A DNA stretch of 53,918 nt. It comes from Ettlia oleoabundans (lineage: Eukaryota; Chlorophyta; Chlorophyceae; Chlamydomonadales). Positions 42,765 to 53,918 of this stretch are shown in pieces. Each line of letters opens with the position of its first letter. The stretch's first letter is position 1. The notes under the pieces are model-generated. The model was not told the origin of the DNA. It searched no databases and was given only the letters and a program-made list of their open reading frames with translations. The stretch covers positions 1 to 53,918 of the forward strand of contig JAAMXP010000784.1 in the NCBI GenBank assembly GCA_019693395.1. The letters are read 5' to 3'. Made by a program: the position numbers and the translations under genes.

Positions 42765-43370
42765 CAAAGTGTGGACACCCCTGCTATACAATAAACCCCT
42801 TCCAGATAGCTGCTCCTTCGATCTGCTTTGTCATGTACTCTGTTGTTGCTACACTGTGCTGCCTCCCTCCTGCTTTCCTTTATTTTGGCTCCCGTTCTTA
42901 ACAATATGCATTGTACCTTGCTTACTCCCCACTAGCCTCCAACTCACGCAACCAGAACGCGTCGATTCAGTGGTTGCAGCAGTGGAGCAGGGATACTCCT
43001 TGCACCTTGATGTCAACATGCCTGCCCACCGGTGGTGTTAGCCTGACATCTTGCTTGTAAGCACTCTCAATACCAATAGGCATTGGCAGGTTCTGCTCTG
43101 TTTCTGAAAGTTAGAAGGAGGATCACATGTCATTGTGACAGACGGCTGAATGAGTAATAGGATAGCTTCTGACTACTACAGGAATAATACTTGCTTAACA
43201 TGAAGCAGAAAAGAACAGACAAGGGTACAGGATGCGGGATAAGGTGCGACTCGCACTCAGCTATCTACAAATAAGGAGGCGTTGGTGGCCGGTCGCTTCC
43301 CAAGACGTTGATGCTCTTGTTGCCTGCATTGCAGCTGCCCGCCCTGATTCTTCTGGTCCATCGGCGTACT
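42765..43370. other. Convergent region, FHA gene / NPF membrane protein
   Basis: These 606 bp hold both 3-prime UTRs and possibly one more FHA-gene exon near 42943-43041. A plus-strand TGTAA lies at 43056-43060. On the minus strand, TGTAA overlaps the stop codon of the NPF protein gene. Confidence 0.4.
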
Positions 43371-44504
43371 TTACACAAAGGGGTTGATGCCCGTGCTGGG
43401 CTTCTGCAGGCGGCTACGTGAGGCGAGGCCTGGCGAGGATGGTGCTGACAAGGAACCTGCCGCTGCGGTTACATCAAAGCGTGCACCACCAGCCTGCCCC
43501 GCCTCCATCTTGGTCTCACGCATCTCCCGGGCCAAGTCTGCAGCGCAAGCGGCAGCTGACGCAGTGTGGGTGCACAAGAGCAGAGTGCTGTCAGTTGTTC
43601 CACTATTAGGGCCTGGAAGCATACCTCTACAACACACCTCACATAGGACCCGTCGGGGGTTTCCTAAATAGGCCCTTACAAGTTGCACCCTCCCAATCAA
43701 TCAACGCACCCAGGGCCGCCAGCTTGCGCTGCGCCTCGCGAGACAGACTGCTGCTGCTGCCCTTCTTGCTCTTCTTGGCGGCCTTTGAGTCCTGGTACCC
43801 CTGCCGTGCGTCTGCCACCTTGGTTTGAGTGCTGCGGCGGCACTTGCAGCAGTCCCAGAACAGCGCTGCGGCCGTGATCATGATGATTAGCGCCAGGATA
43901 GCACAACCCAGCACCACCTTCCACCACACCCGCTCCTTGAACGGCTTCTTCTCAGCATTCTTAGCTGCATCCTTGGGATGCACGGTGACGTTCGTGGCAG
44001 CGGGAGCAGGCGAGGAAAGCCGTGGTGCAGCGGCCAGCTTGGCGTAGACGGCATCATCATTGGGGCTGGGGGCGCCCGACATTGGTACGCTTCGGTACTG
44101 GCACTTGCAACACAGCTTGGTGCCTGCAGGTGGACAGGTTTCCTGGGCAGGTGAGGGTGGGGCTGGGGAAGCGGCAAAGGTGAGGCTGCAACCCTGCCAA
44201 CTGCCCGACAAACAGAACGCATGAGCTGCTTGCCTACTGTCTGCACACAGTTACTCTAACAACCTGTGGTGTAAGTTTCTGGGTAGATGCTGCCCAATCC
44301 GTTACGTGACTGCATCATCTTCGCACACGCAGCTGCGCACTCATTGCCCGACGCCACCAGAAAGTGCGAGGTGTGCCAGCAAAGGCTGTCGGCGCCGGTC
44401 ACCTTTCGTCCCAGAGCCTGGGCGGCGCTAAAGAGGAGCAGGAGGGGCAACAGGAACGGCATTGCCCACAAGGGCGCAAGGGGGCCACAAGCGCAGAGCG
44501 GCAT
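43371..44504 (-). CDS. Type I membrane protein with Cys-rich ectodomain and C-terminal NPF motif
   Basis: Exons are 44264-44504, 43710-44123 and 43371-43537, giving 273 residues (259 if the second ATG at 44462 is used). A signal peptide (MPFLLPLLLLFSAAQA) is followed by a short ectodomain with paired cysteines (LCWHTSHFLVASGNEC, LCCKCQYRSVP) and one NVT sequon. A strong membrane helix comes next (VVLGCAILALIIMITAAALF), then a cysteine pair (DCCKC) and a basic, Ser-rich cytoplasmic tail with a helical part (REAQRKLAALDLAREMRE). The protein ends INPFV. NPF is the ligand of EH-domain endocytic adaptors, so a cargo-like role is plausible. I do not recognise the family. It is divergent from the Arf-GAP gene. 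Confidence 0.75.
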
Positions 44505-44813
44505 GTGTAGCAGGTGCCGTCAGGTGGGCGGGTTCGGCGGCGGCAGCACTTCAAACTGTGCTTGGCTGAAAGACAATGTCGGAGAAGGCTGACCGCGCTG
44601 CTCGGGCCAAGAACGCGGCAGTCAGTGCCACGTCTTGCCCCAGCCTTTCTTAAGGCAGCCTGTGCGCCTGGGTGCATTAGCAAGCCACTAGTATCCCACA
44701 TTTGTCCAGAATATTGCAAGGGGAGCCAGGCGTATACGCGCAGATCGCCCCCATTTCCACCGTCCCCCGTTGTCTCCGCCGCCGGGTCACTGCCTGAGTA
44801 AACCGGCGGCAGC
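44505..44813. promoter_or_regulatory. Shared upstream region, NPF membrane protein / Arf-GAP
   Basis: Just 309 bp separate the two divergent start codons. It must hold both promoters. No TATA box was found. Confidence 0.4.
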
Positions 44814-47806
44814 ATGAAGGCGGACAAGGTGGAGCAGAGGTTGCGGGCTTTGCTAAAGGCTGACAGCAATAGGCGCTGTGTCAACTGCGACTCGCTGGTG
44901 AGCAAGCGCTCGGAGAAAAGCGTGCTGCACTCATTTTGCAATGGGCTTGGCGCCCTGGCAGGAGATGCCCCATTCTGGTTGCCCTCGATCACGCTGGCAG
45001 GCCCCTCCCTTGTTGCCGCAGGGTCCCCAGTACGTGGTCAGCAGCTTCAATGTCTTCGTCTGCACCGTATGCAGTGGCGTACAGTGAGTCCGCCGCCGCC
45101 GCCAGCGCAGCCAGTCAACCTACGCCGCCCACCCGCCAGCTCTCTGCCTGCCGGCACCAGCCTGCCACTCAAGCCGCCGCTCCTGCTGTGCCCTGCTCCA
45201 TGTTTCGATTGTGCAGTCGCCAGTTTGGACATCGTGTGAAGGGCATTTCCATGTCGACATTCAAACCCGAGGAGGTGGCGGCACTTGAGGCGTCGGGCAA
45301 TGGGGTGCGCTGCATCAGCCAGTGGATTGGCGGCCAGCCCTGCCTGCAGCTTCATGCGGATGCTCCAGCTGTGGTTCGCAGCGATAGAGAAGCTTAGCTC
45401 AACAGGCATCCCCTACACAGCGTGACTCCACACTCCACTTTTTCCGTTGGTCATTGTTCGATATGCATGCACCCACCGCTGCCTTGTGCGCCTGCCCTTG
45501 CATTGTGCCCTTAAACCCTCGCAGAAATTTGCAGCCTTCTTCTTGCACAAGTGGTCGAGTATGGCGCTATCTAAGCCGGTGGATCGGGACGTTCACCGCA
45601 TCCACACCTGGATAGCAGCCGTCTACCAGGACCGCCGCTTTTACGGCGAACCGCCCGGTGGCTGGACGCCTCGCACCTCCTCAGTGTCGCTAGCAGGCAG
45701 CACCACCAGCGAGGTGGGTACTGGCTGGCAGGCTGTGTGCATGTGTGTAGGGAAGGGAGCGCGGAGCATAGCGCAGGAGTTTCAGCTGATGGCTGCACCC
45801 AGTGCATTGCGACACTGTGCCAGCTTCATGCATCTGCATGGCTTAGCTTGCTGCATGCCTAGTTATTGTCAGGTTGTCCGCTCCCTTATCGCAGGGTCGT
45901 GAGCCTACTATGCGGCAGATGTCTGAAGTGCTGGGTTCAGACACACCCAAGCTGAGGGTGCAGGGCAGCAGCAACCTGGAGCACACCGTCAGCGCTGTCA
46001 GCAGCACTACAGGGTGGGAGCTATCTATATCACTTTGGCTGTGTGACGGGGCAGCTGGCTGCTGATCCTGCTTGCTGCTGCTCATTCTGTCTGTGCTTTT
46101 GTGCTTGTATATCGTGGGACTTTCCTGGCTGAGTCCTGGCAGATCGGCTCACGTTGCGACTCACAGTGGTAGGGTCTGCTGTTGTGCAGGGCCACCACGC
46201 CAAGCAGAAGCGCAACTGTGTCGGCATCAGCGCCCAACGGTGTCGTTGCTGCAGCAGCAGCGCCAGCAGCTGCAGGCCTGAACCTGCTTGATGTCTCCTC
46301 TCCCAAGTCTGCCCAGCAACCTCCAGCGTCAATCCCAGCCGCAGCAGCAGCCGAAGCGCCCTGGGACCCCTTTGGCGGTAGCTCGGCACCGGGAGGCACC
46401 ACTGCAGCACCAGCAGCAGGTGGGCCTGCCAAGGCATCGCCCCGTGTCGCCCCCGCCCCCGCGGCAGAGGCGGCTTGGACATCTTTCGGTGATGCCCCTG
46501 CACAGAAGCCGCCACCTGCAGCGCCAGCAGCTTCTTCAGCACCTACGCCGCCCGCTTCCGCAGTGGCTCCTGCAGCCGAGGGTGCCAATGGCTGGGAGGC
46601 ATTTGGGGATGGTCCCGCAGCCGTGGAGCCAGCAGGGGCCGCGGTGCCTGCTGCTGCGGCCACAACTGTAAACGGCAGCCCGCCCAAGTCGCAGGCGGCA
46701 TCGCAGCCGCAGTCCAAGCAGCCTGTGCACAGCACCAGCCGACCAGAAGTACCAATGGTGAGTGAATCCCGCCCCGGCCGGCTCAGCAGGCCTCACCTTT
46801 AAAGAAATGTGTAGCCGGCACAGTGTGCTGCGCGCATGGCTGTTGTAGTGCCTGGGCTATCGAACAGCGCATCGCTTTGCTGCTCCGTTGCTGCTGTCAC
46901 AAGCCCTTCCTTATCGCCGGCTCATAATGTGTTGTGATGCAGGATGTGTTCTATCCCGAGTTTGAACAGATCCGCGCCACTGGCATGCTGCCCACCGGCC
47001 AGCCCGTGCCGCTGCCTACTTTTGCGCACTCGTACAGTGCGGCAGCGGCGGGGCCGGGGGGCATGGCAGGCCGGCCGCAGGGCTCAAGTTCCTACGCTCC
47101 ATACAGCTACCCGCCTGCGCAGCCAGCTTATGGCGCAGCATATGCCGCGGGGCCTACGGGAGCGCGTCCCACCATAGCCATCCCGCCTGCTCCGCTGCAC
47201 CCTGGCTATGGCTTCAGCCCAGCAGCCCGCCCTGGCATGCCCTCCCCTGGCTACTCAGCCTCATCCTCCGGCTACTCCCCTGCTGGCAGCGGTGTCTCAC
47301 CAGCAGGTAGCGGCTACTCAGCTGGGCCCCCCACAGCAAATGGCACTTACTATGGTGCCTTCCCAGGCGCAGCTGGTGACCATGTGGCCGCCCTGCGCAG
47401 CAGCACCAGCTCCCTGCATGACCTCATGCCTGGCTCAGCAGCACCCACCCCTGCAGCTCACCGGCTGGGGGAGTCAGATGCCAACGATCCCTTTGCAGGG
47501 CTGGCTCCAGGCCTGAGGGGGGCACTTCCGGCGATGCCAAACGGCGGCAGCAGCAAGTACGGCGCCGCCGCACCTCCGTCCACCCCAGCAGGCATGCCGC
47601 CCTTCCACGCTGCAGCCCCAAAGATGCAAGCGCCGCCTGCCACCTCAGCGCCCTTTGCGTCTCCGCCAGCGACAGTTGCTGGCCTGGCACCCGCCACGGC
47701 AGCTGCCTCCGCCACCCTGTTTGGTCGTGCGCCCTCGCTGTCGGCCTATGACCTGAGTGCACCGGCAGCGCCCAAGCCGCAGGCCACCGGCAACCCTTTT
47801 GCTTGA
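44814..47806 (+). CDS. Arf-GAP, plant AGD14/AGFG type, with endocytic-type motifs
   Basis: Exons are 44814-44897, 45022-45083, 45217-45304, 45525-45713, 45895-46013, 46190-46757 and 46943-47806, giving 657 residues. The Arf-GAP zinc finger is complete (CVNC, sixteen residues, CTVC) with the arginine finger in SGVHRQFGHR, followed by GISMSTFKPEEVAALE. It should stimulate GTP hydrolysis on an Arf GTPase in vesicle traffic. The remaining 500 residues are Ala/Pro/Ser-rich and disordered, with clathrin-adaptor-like short motifs: WDPFGG, WTSFGDAP, WEAFGDGP, NDPFAGL and a terminal GNPFA. There is also a Tyr/Gly/Ser-Pro repeat zone near 47230-47330. All introns are GT-AG. The neighbour on the other side of the promoter also ends in NPF. 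Confidence 0.93.
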
Positions 47807-48320
47807 GCCTGCCTGCCCAGCAGCGGCGCATGGGAACTAAGGCCAGTCCAGAGCCGTGTGTGAATGTGTGAGGAGCAGCAGCCCCAACCAACTGTCCGGA
47901 CACTTTGACGCCATCCCCCATCTGCTTTTATTTTTGACTGGCGTGCTGCACCCCAGCTTCTCAACCGGGCTTCTTACTGGTTTGCTGGCTTCCTGAGTTT
48001 ATTACATGTGATGTCCGCAACATATGTACAACTCATGTGCAACCCAAATGCTCGAAATGCGCAAATCTATCAACGCGCCCATGAAATTCAGGGGTAAGTG
48101 GGCAGAAGTGGTGTGGGATTGGGATGATCGTAGCACACAGCTGGTGACAGCACAAAACGGTGGGAGAGAGGTCAGAGGTTTTCTGCGACACCAATCAACA
48201 AAAGCAGCTCTCAACGAACAGTATCATGCTGGTGACCTCCGCAATGGGTCAGCTCCTTTACACTCGCTACTGAAAACAAAGCATTCACAGCAGGATTTTT
48301 TGCAGCAATACCAGAAACCC
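47807..48320. other. Convergent 3-prime region, Arf-GAP / CBM20 protein
   Basis: No gene was recognised in these 514 bp. Minus-strand TGTAA words at 48258-48262 and 48002-48006 are candidates for the CBM20 transcript end. Confidence 0.4.
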
Positions 48321-51300
48321 TCACTTCCAAAAGGGCGCTACAACGGCAGCAGTAAACAGCAGCCAGAAGGCCACATCCGCAGGCCGGCGAGCCGCAGGCG
48401 GTAGCCCGGTGCGCCCCACAGCCCACAGCGCATCGCCGGCCCCGTACACACTCGACAGCACCAGCCAGGCCGCTGCAACTGCAGGTCACCAGGGGTGCTA
48501 GTGGGTGAATCTCACTTGTTCATTTCACACAAGTCCTGCACCAAACGCAAGCGGCGGTTTGATTCCTGCCAGCGGCAGTTTGCTGCAATGCGCAAGTGGC
48601 AGCACAATTTTCCCGACTGGGTGCTGCCCTTGCAGCAATCAGCAGCACCAGGGTGCACTTACTTGGCAGGCTAGCGCGCATGGTAACATTGTTGTAGCCA
48701 TCGGCAAAGCTGCGCGGCGCACCGCCCGGCGACGGGACAACCTTGGGAGTGGAGAAGAGGCGCAACACCTCCTCAGCCCTCTCCTGCTGCTGCTGTCGCT
48801 GCTGTTCCTCTTGCCGTTGACCCTGCTGCAACGGCTGCTGCTGCTGGGCTGTGGTGGCAGGCGAGCGCCCAATGGACCCCACAGGAGACGGCATGGTTGG
48901 CGGCGCCTCCCCTTCACCCGCGCTGCTTTCCTCAGCACTGGGAGGTTCATCCGCCATACGGGGCAAACTGACGTCGCCCGCCCGCAGCTGCCTGGGCTGC
49001 TTGGGCGCCTTGGGCTGCTGTGAGCGCCTGCGCCGCTGGTCCGGCAAATCTTCCCCCGCCGATGCCGCTGCTGGTTGTGCAGGGCCACCCACAGCATCGC
49101 TGCCACGCACACTGGGGGACAGCGGGCTGCTGCGCTGGGGTGCCACCTTCTCCTGATGCTCGTGCTGTGATGCCTGCTCTGGCTCCTCCACCATCAGCAG
49201 GCGTGCAAAATCAGCTGACAGGTCACCAGCCTGCTCCGCCTCAGGCTCCGCCTCCTGCCCTGTTGGGGTTGGGGGCCTAGGCTGCTGTGCCGAGTTGCGT
49301 ACGCCAGGAGTGCTACCGCCGACACCGCGGTTGCCAGCGCTGCCGTTGCTCATGCAGCGCAGCTGGCGCTCCAACCCCTCCGCCGCCTGTGGGGGCAGGC
49401 GGCTCATCAGCCGCTGCTTGGCCAGCTCATGCGCTGTGGGCAGGGCGGCACTGGTGCCTGCTTTCTCATCACCACTGCTGCCACTAGATCGTGCTGCAGC
49501 GGCAAAGTTGAAGCTCAGTGATCCATCAGGGCAGGCCTCCACCACCGCCTCCTCCATAGCAATGACAGGACTGATCTGGGGCGCGGCAGCACCAGCATCA
49601 GCAGCGGCAGCTGCCTTACTGGGCTCCTCTGCAGGTGCCAGCGCCGCAGACTGGTGTGATGCAGCAGTGGCTGCAGTTGCAGGCGCCTCAGCCCTGATGC
49701 CAGAAGCGCCCTCCACGGCTGCAGCAGGCTCTTCTGAGGCTGAGGCAGGCGCAGTTTCCATGGTGGCAGGCGCAGCTGGCTCTTCTGCACCCCTCATCTC
49801 CTCCTCCTGATCCTCCTGCCGCTCACTCCTCGCCCCCTCCACGCCCACCACTGGGGGCTGCACCTGTTTATCAGGCTTCTCCTCAACCGTCCTGCTCTGC
49901 GCCGCCTCAGCCTGCAACTGCTGCTCGTCCGCCGAGCCCGTCCTCGACAGCTCCTGCTGCTCCTGCTGCTGCAGCTGTGCTGATGGTTGCCGTTGTGACG
50001 TCTCGGCCCCTGGGCTGCTGCTGCCCTGCTGGTGCTGCAGGTGCATCAGCTCCCTCTCAGCCGTCTCATCAATCATCTCCTCATCAAACACACTGCTGGT
50101 GACCAGGTGGCTGACACGGGTGGCACGCTCAGGGACGCTGCCGCCCTCCCCATTGCCTGCAGTTGTCGCAGGCGCTTCCACTGCCGTCTTTGCCTGCTCA
50201 GGAGCCGCTGCAGTGGACTCTGCATCAACCGCCATTGGCCCAGGCGGCACAGGCACGGATGCCCGCCCCTCTGCTGCAACAGGAGCGTCCAGCTGTGCGA
50301 CATCAGCGGCGCTCGCAGCGGCGATTGCCAGGGCTGCGTCGGCGGCGGTGCTGGGCACGAGTGTAGCCGCCGCAGCCAGCTCTGCCAGCTGTGCCAGTCG
50401 CTGGTGCTCCGCCGCTACCAGCTGCTCCACCTCCCTCCTCTTGCTCGCAATGGCGGCATCACTGCAGGCCAGGTGGGGCACCCCAGCACATGATATGGCA
50501 GTGACACGGCAGATTGCATTGCAACCGTGTGCCACAACACATCATGCAGGCCACACAGAACACAGGGTTCCAAGCGAGCTTCAGTCAGGAATACAAGGGC
50601 TTTCCTCCACGTGCTTGCCCCACCACCAGTGGGCCAGCAAAACCAACTCTGCTCGCCTGCGGTGCACCTCTTGCTCCAGATGTGATACCTGATGCCCCAG
50701 CTGCTGCCTTTCCTCCTGCAGCTCTGAGACGCGCGCCGCAGCAGCATCCAATGCAGCCTGCAACGGCGGGTACGGGGGGAGAGCCAGCCAGTATGAACCC
50801 TTCTGCAGCGCTGAAGGCAACGTGAGGCAGCAGTGCAGGCAGCGGGTGCTACTTTAAAAGTAGCATGGTAATCCCCTATTACAGGACATTGTGATGCAGC
50901 AGGGCCACCCACCTGCAGCTGATCCAAGTCGGCGGAGAGGAGTGTGGCTGAGGTGTCACCCCAGCAGCAGCTGGCGGCCAGTGGAGGCGATGACATGGAG
51001 CCCAGCCCAACCAGCGGCGGCACAGTGAGGGTGCGGTTGGCGCCCTCCTCCCATTGCACACTGCCGTCTTCTCGCGCGATCACTAGCTTGAACTCATGGG
51101 TGCCTGGGGCCAAGCGTAGCTTAGCGGCCCAGCGGCCCCCATCCACGTCCTGCCAAGTCAGAGCTGGAGCCGCTGCAACCTCCCACCTGCCCAGCTCTGC
51201 ACAGCTGCCCACCACTCGCAGATGATCTCCAGGCTGCAAATAGCACTGGGATACGCAAAAGGCAACTTTGACTGGGCCATCGGTTATGCTGTTGGAAGAC

Positions 51301-51610
51301 GGCGGCGCCCTGTTGTCCTGCGCTGCTGCGGAGGCCCTGGTGGTGCCAGGTGCAGCGATTCGACTGGTTAGCTCCAACTCCTGGGGCGCAGGCAACCAGC
51401 TGCCACGCACTTTGCGTCGCTTGACCGTCTGGCCGCCTGCAAATTGAAGAGGACAACCCTGAGGGTGTGAGAACCATCCTGCAGGCCATTTACCCTAGTC
51501 ATTTCCGGGCTCATGCACGCAAACTCACCAGCTTGCCACGTCGCTTTCCTTCTGCCCGCTGCCAAAGCCGGCAGCGCTGTGCAGGCGGATGTGAGAACCC
51601 CAGCCCTCAT
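48321..51610 (-). CDS. Chloroplast CBM20 starch-binding protein with coiled coil and C-terminal membrane helix
   Basis: Exons are 51529-51610, 50913-51436, about 50648-50757, 48663-50461 and 48321-48478, about 890 residues. The start (MRAGVLTSACTALPALAAGRR) looks like a chloroplast transit peptide. A CBM20 starch-binding domain follows at about 82-170, with QPGDHLRVVGS, ELGRWEV, GTHEFKLVI and the hallmark WEEGANR. Next is a coiled coil (RVSELQEERQQLGHQVSHLE; later KRREVEQLVAAEHQRLAQL), then about 580 disordered residues rich in Ala, Glu, Gln and Ser. The last exon encodes a hydrophobic helix (VAFWLLFTAAVVAPFW) just before the stop. The layout recalls the pyrenoid/starch SAGA proteins of Chlamydomonas, but homology beyond CBM20 was not shown. 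The donor of exon 3 is ambiguous: 50648 or about 20 nt further. Confidence 0.82.
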
Positions 51611-51842
51611 GCGTTCTGCTTCCGGGACAAGCTTACAGGAGATCACGCTGGAACACTCTAAGAAGTACTGCGGCCACTCAGGCCTGCAGTCTATGACGGC
51701 CAAGATTGGGTTCCCTGCTGGCGGCAGCGCACAGCGCAGCATGTCTTGCTTTGCTCTAATGCCCTTGTTCACCTGGAAAACACTCAGTGTGCAGATTGCC
51801 TGTCATCATACCATATATCACTTGTCTCTTGACCAGATCAAG
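51611..51842. promoter_or_regulatory. Shared upstream region, CBM20 protein / PEBP
   Basis: Only 232 bp separate the two divergent start codons, the shortest such gap in the window. Confidence 0.4.
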
Positions 51843-53689
51843 ATGGTGAAACCAGTGGTCTCGCCCGACCAAATCGCACAGCGGCCGCCTGAAATCAGCG
51901 ACTACCCCGACAAGTAAGTGTGATACACTCTCTGGAATCTGCCAAAGTCGGGCGAGAGGCTGGGGTCGAGGCCGCCATCCACCCGCCCGCTCAGCAGCTT
52001 CCGCCCTTCCACGTCTTTGCCGTTCTGCATCTCTTGCTGCAGGATTAGTGACACCACGGTGGCGTTTGCCATGTGCAAAGCGGTCCCTGAAGTTGTAGAA
52101 GGTAAGCGCAGGCACATACATGTGTTCTGCTGTTCTCAGAGGAGCAGCCGTGCTTCGTCATGTACCTTGCTGCGTGCTTACGCCCCTGTCTGTAGCCTAG
52201 CTGCGCTTGGCTGGCTAGGCTTCAAAGCCTTCTATGTAAACCCTTCAGCGTAACACACAACAAATCGCAATCCATCAAAAATCATTGAGCAGCTTTACCT
52301 CCCCGCACCTACGGCTTGCAGAGGTGCAGGAGTCTGCCAAGTTCAGCATTAAGTACGGCAGCCTTGAGGTGGAGAACGGTATGACTCTCAACACATTGGA
52401 CCATGCGCTGCTGGAGGTCAGTGTCAACAGCGCGCCCCGCCAGGGGGGGCCTTTGGAATGGGCAGATAAGCCTGGCCAGCTGCTCTAACGACTTGCTGTG
52501 TGGAGCTTGCCTTGTGGCCCTAGCTGCCTGCTGGATATGTCCGTCCCACATTTGCTTCCATCAACTCTCTGCTGTATAGCAATGCTGGGTTTGACGCACG
52601 CCTGCCGAATCTGTTTGTGCTGTTCCTCCGTGTAGTCCCCAAACCCCTGCATCGCCAGCACTCCTGCACTCTGCATACCCAGGCTGCCCTCTTAAGGAGT
52701 CCATAAGACGGCTGGGGCCTGCATTGCCCCGCCCCAGGGCACGCTTTCAGTCAGTTCTAGAAACTAGGTGGCTGGCCTATGCCTTACTGCTCGTTACCAC
52801 CCCACCCCGTCTTGGCCGTAGGAGCCCGAGGTCATCATCTCCACACCCGGCACCTACACGCTGCTTGTGGTGGACCCTGATGCACCCTCACCACACTCAC
52901 CCAAGTATCGCTCCTGGCTGCACTGGATGGTGAGGCCTTTGGCCGCCTTGCTGTGTCAGCGCCCGGGCTTCCTCTGCTGCTTTCTCGCCTGCTGAGCCTT
53001 CTTGGACCCTCAACTGACACTGTTACTATGGTGCCGTCGTTGAGGCGGAATTGAGGAGTCAGCCATCTGCCCAATCTAGTAACATGCAACACGCAGGTGA
53101 TCAACATTCCATCCCATGATATTGCCCGCGGAGAGGAGGCAATGGCCTACATGCCTCCCGAGCCTGCCAAGGTGAAGAGCGCTTGGTGCATGAGGAACAG
53201 CCATACTCGTGTGTGCACTTACAGCAGGGAATTGCATCTTGTTACTCATTCTGCTGTGCTGAGTACCTACTTGTCTTACTTTGTAGATAAATCTGCTGCG
53301 CTGCTAGTTATTCATGGCTGCCAACCGCAAACGTGGGCCGGACGGCTTTTGTTGCGCAGGGCAAGCACAGGATCTTGTACCTGTTGTTTAAGCAGGATGG
53401 GCGTGTGACTGTCCGTCCGCCCCACAAGAGGCAGGGATTCCAGGTAGGATGAGAGTTTCGAGCGTGGGAGGTGCAGCATCGGTGGGTTTCGTTTGCCTGC
53501 TGGGCCAGCGATGTTGCTGCTTATGGGTTCTACCCGGTGTCCTTTGGTTCAGCGCCCTACTGCTGATGCATTTACCAATCAACCTTTTACACATGGTGCT
53601 GCCCGCAGGTCCGAGCATTTGCACAGGAGCACAACATGGGGGCGCCTGCAGCCGGCCTGTTTGTGTGGGCAGAGAACCCGGAGGAGTGA
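51843..53689 (+). CDS. Phosphatidylethanolamine-binding protein (PEBP), MFT/FT-like
   Basis: Exons are 51843-51913, 52043-52101, 52322-52416, 52822-52929, 53097-53171, 53360-53443 and 53609-53689, giving 190 residues. The fold is full length: [60 protein letters not shown] and a C-terminal [13 protein letters not shown]. The DPDAPSP and GKHR motifs form the anion-binding pocket. In land plants relatives control flowering and seed dormancy; in algae the role is unclear, with light or day-length responses often suggested. Exon 4 begins after a TAG acceptor. The start at 51843 gives a short polar N-terminus with no targeting signal. Confidence 0.93.
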
Positions 53690-53918
53690 AGAGGGGTGCG
53701 CCCGTGCATGGCAGCAGCGGCGTCGATCTAGAGAGTGGGGTTCTTCGGTCCCGCCTCAAAATGCAATTTTACTGCTGCAGTGTTCTTTGATGTGTTGCAC
53801 GTGTATCATGCTCGCCGCGTGTTGAGCTCATGTTAACAGCGCATGGCGCCATCTGGAGCCAGGGATGCCTGCCAGAGCCTGCCAGTTGGGCTGATCCGGC
53901 AAGGCTGCATCGAGACGT
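53690..53918. other. 3-prime flank of PEBP gene
   Basis: Presumed 3-prime UTR and window end. No feature and no TGTAA signal was seen. Confidence 0.4.

Noticed and set aside
49295..49810. Ala/Ser-rich plus-strand frame
   Set aside because: Antisense shadow of the disordered part of the CBM20 protein.
48520..50535. 671-codon single-exon protein
   Set aside because: It is exon 4 of the CBM20 gene read past both of its splice sites; the ends are intronic.
1..53918. Bacterial-type operons, CRISPR arrays, insertion sequences, tRNA or rRNA genes
   Set aside because: None was recognised. All genes are intron-containing nuclear genes, and no repeat array or transposase was seen.

Overview
The window is nuclear DNA of a green alga: GC-rich, densely packed genes on both strands, each cut by many short introns. 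A core chlorophyte, probably a trebouxiophyte, fits best. The clues are a ferrochelatase ending in a chlorophyll a/b-binding-like helix, a plant-type C-class CDK with a PITAIRE helix, a chloroplast CBM20 protein, plant-type PEBP and Arf-GAP genes, and TGTAA poly(A) signals after several genes. This placement is inference; no marker locus is present. Every gene model was built by hand from protein-family expectations plus splice-phase bookkeeping, and every listed exon chain keeps one reading frame.

Layout. 1-11.8 kb: a small unknown membrane protein (+), a histidine-phosphatase/PGM-like gene (-) with a duplicated catalytic exon, ferrochelatase (+), and the mRNA-decapping Nudix enzyme DCP2 (-). 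12-20.3 kb: one 23-exon gene (-) for an oligopeptidase B-like S9 peptidase that carries a signal peptide, many N-glycosylation sequons, a Ser-rich insert, a C-terminal membrane helix and a tail. 21.5-32 kb: a protein with two PP1-docking motifs (-), a kinase-less LRR membrane protein built from two LRRNT-LRR modules (-), and a secreted subtilisin (+) divergent from it.

32.5-42.8 kb: NatB catalytic subunit NAA20 (-), CDKC (+), an HDHD2-type HAD phosphatase (-), a partial unknown gene (+), a decayed ankyrin-repeat gene (+) and an FHA-domain protein (+). 43.3-53.7 kb: a small type I membrane protein ending in an NPF motif (-), an AGD14-type Arf-GAP also ending in NPF (+), a chloroplast CBM20/coiled-coil/membrane-helix protein (-), and a PEBP/MFT-like protein (+).

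The genes do not form one pathway. Several are divergent pairs sharing 230-740 bp upstream regions, and two pairs make functional sense: LRR protein with subtilisin (both secretory) and NPF membrane protein with Arf-GAP (both trafficking-like). Most worth a second look: a phase-locked pair of mutually exclusive exons in the histidine phosphatase, the secretory membrane-anchored oligopeptidase, the CBM20-to-membrane tether candidate, and an unusually high share of GC-AG introns, all in phase 0. No rRNA, tRNA, CRISPR, transposon or viral sequence was recognised. One run of Ns (20029-20041) lies in an intron.
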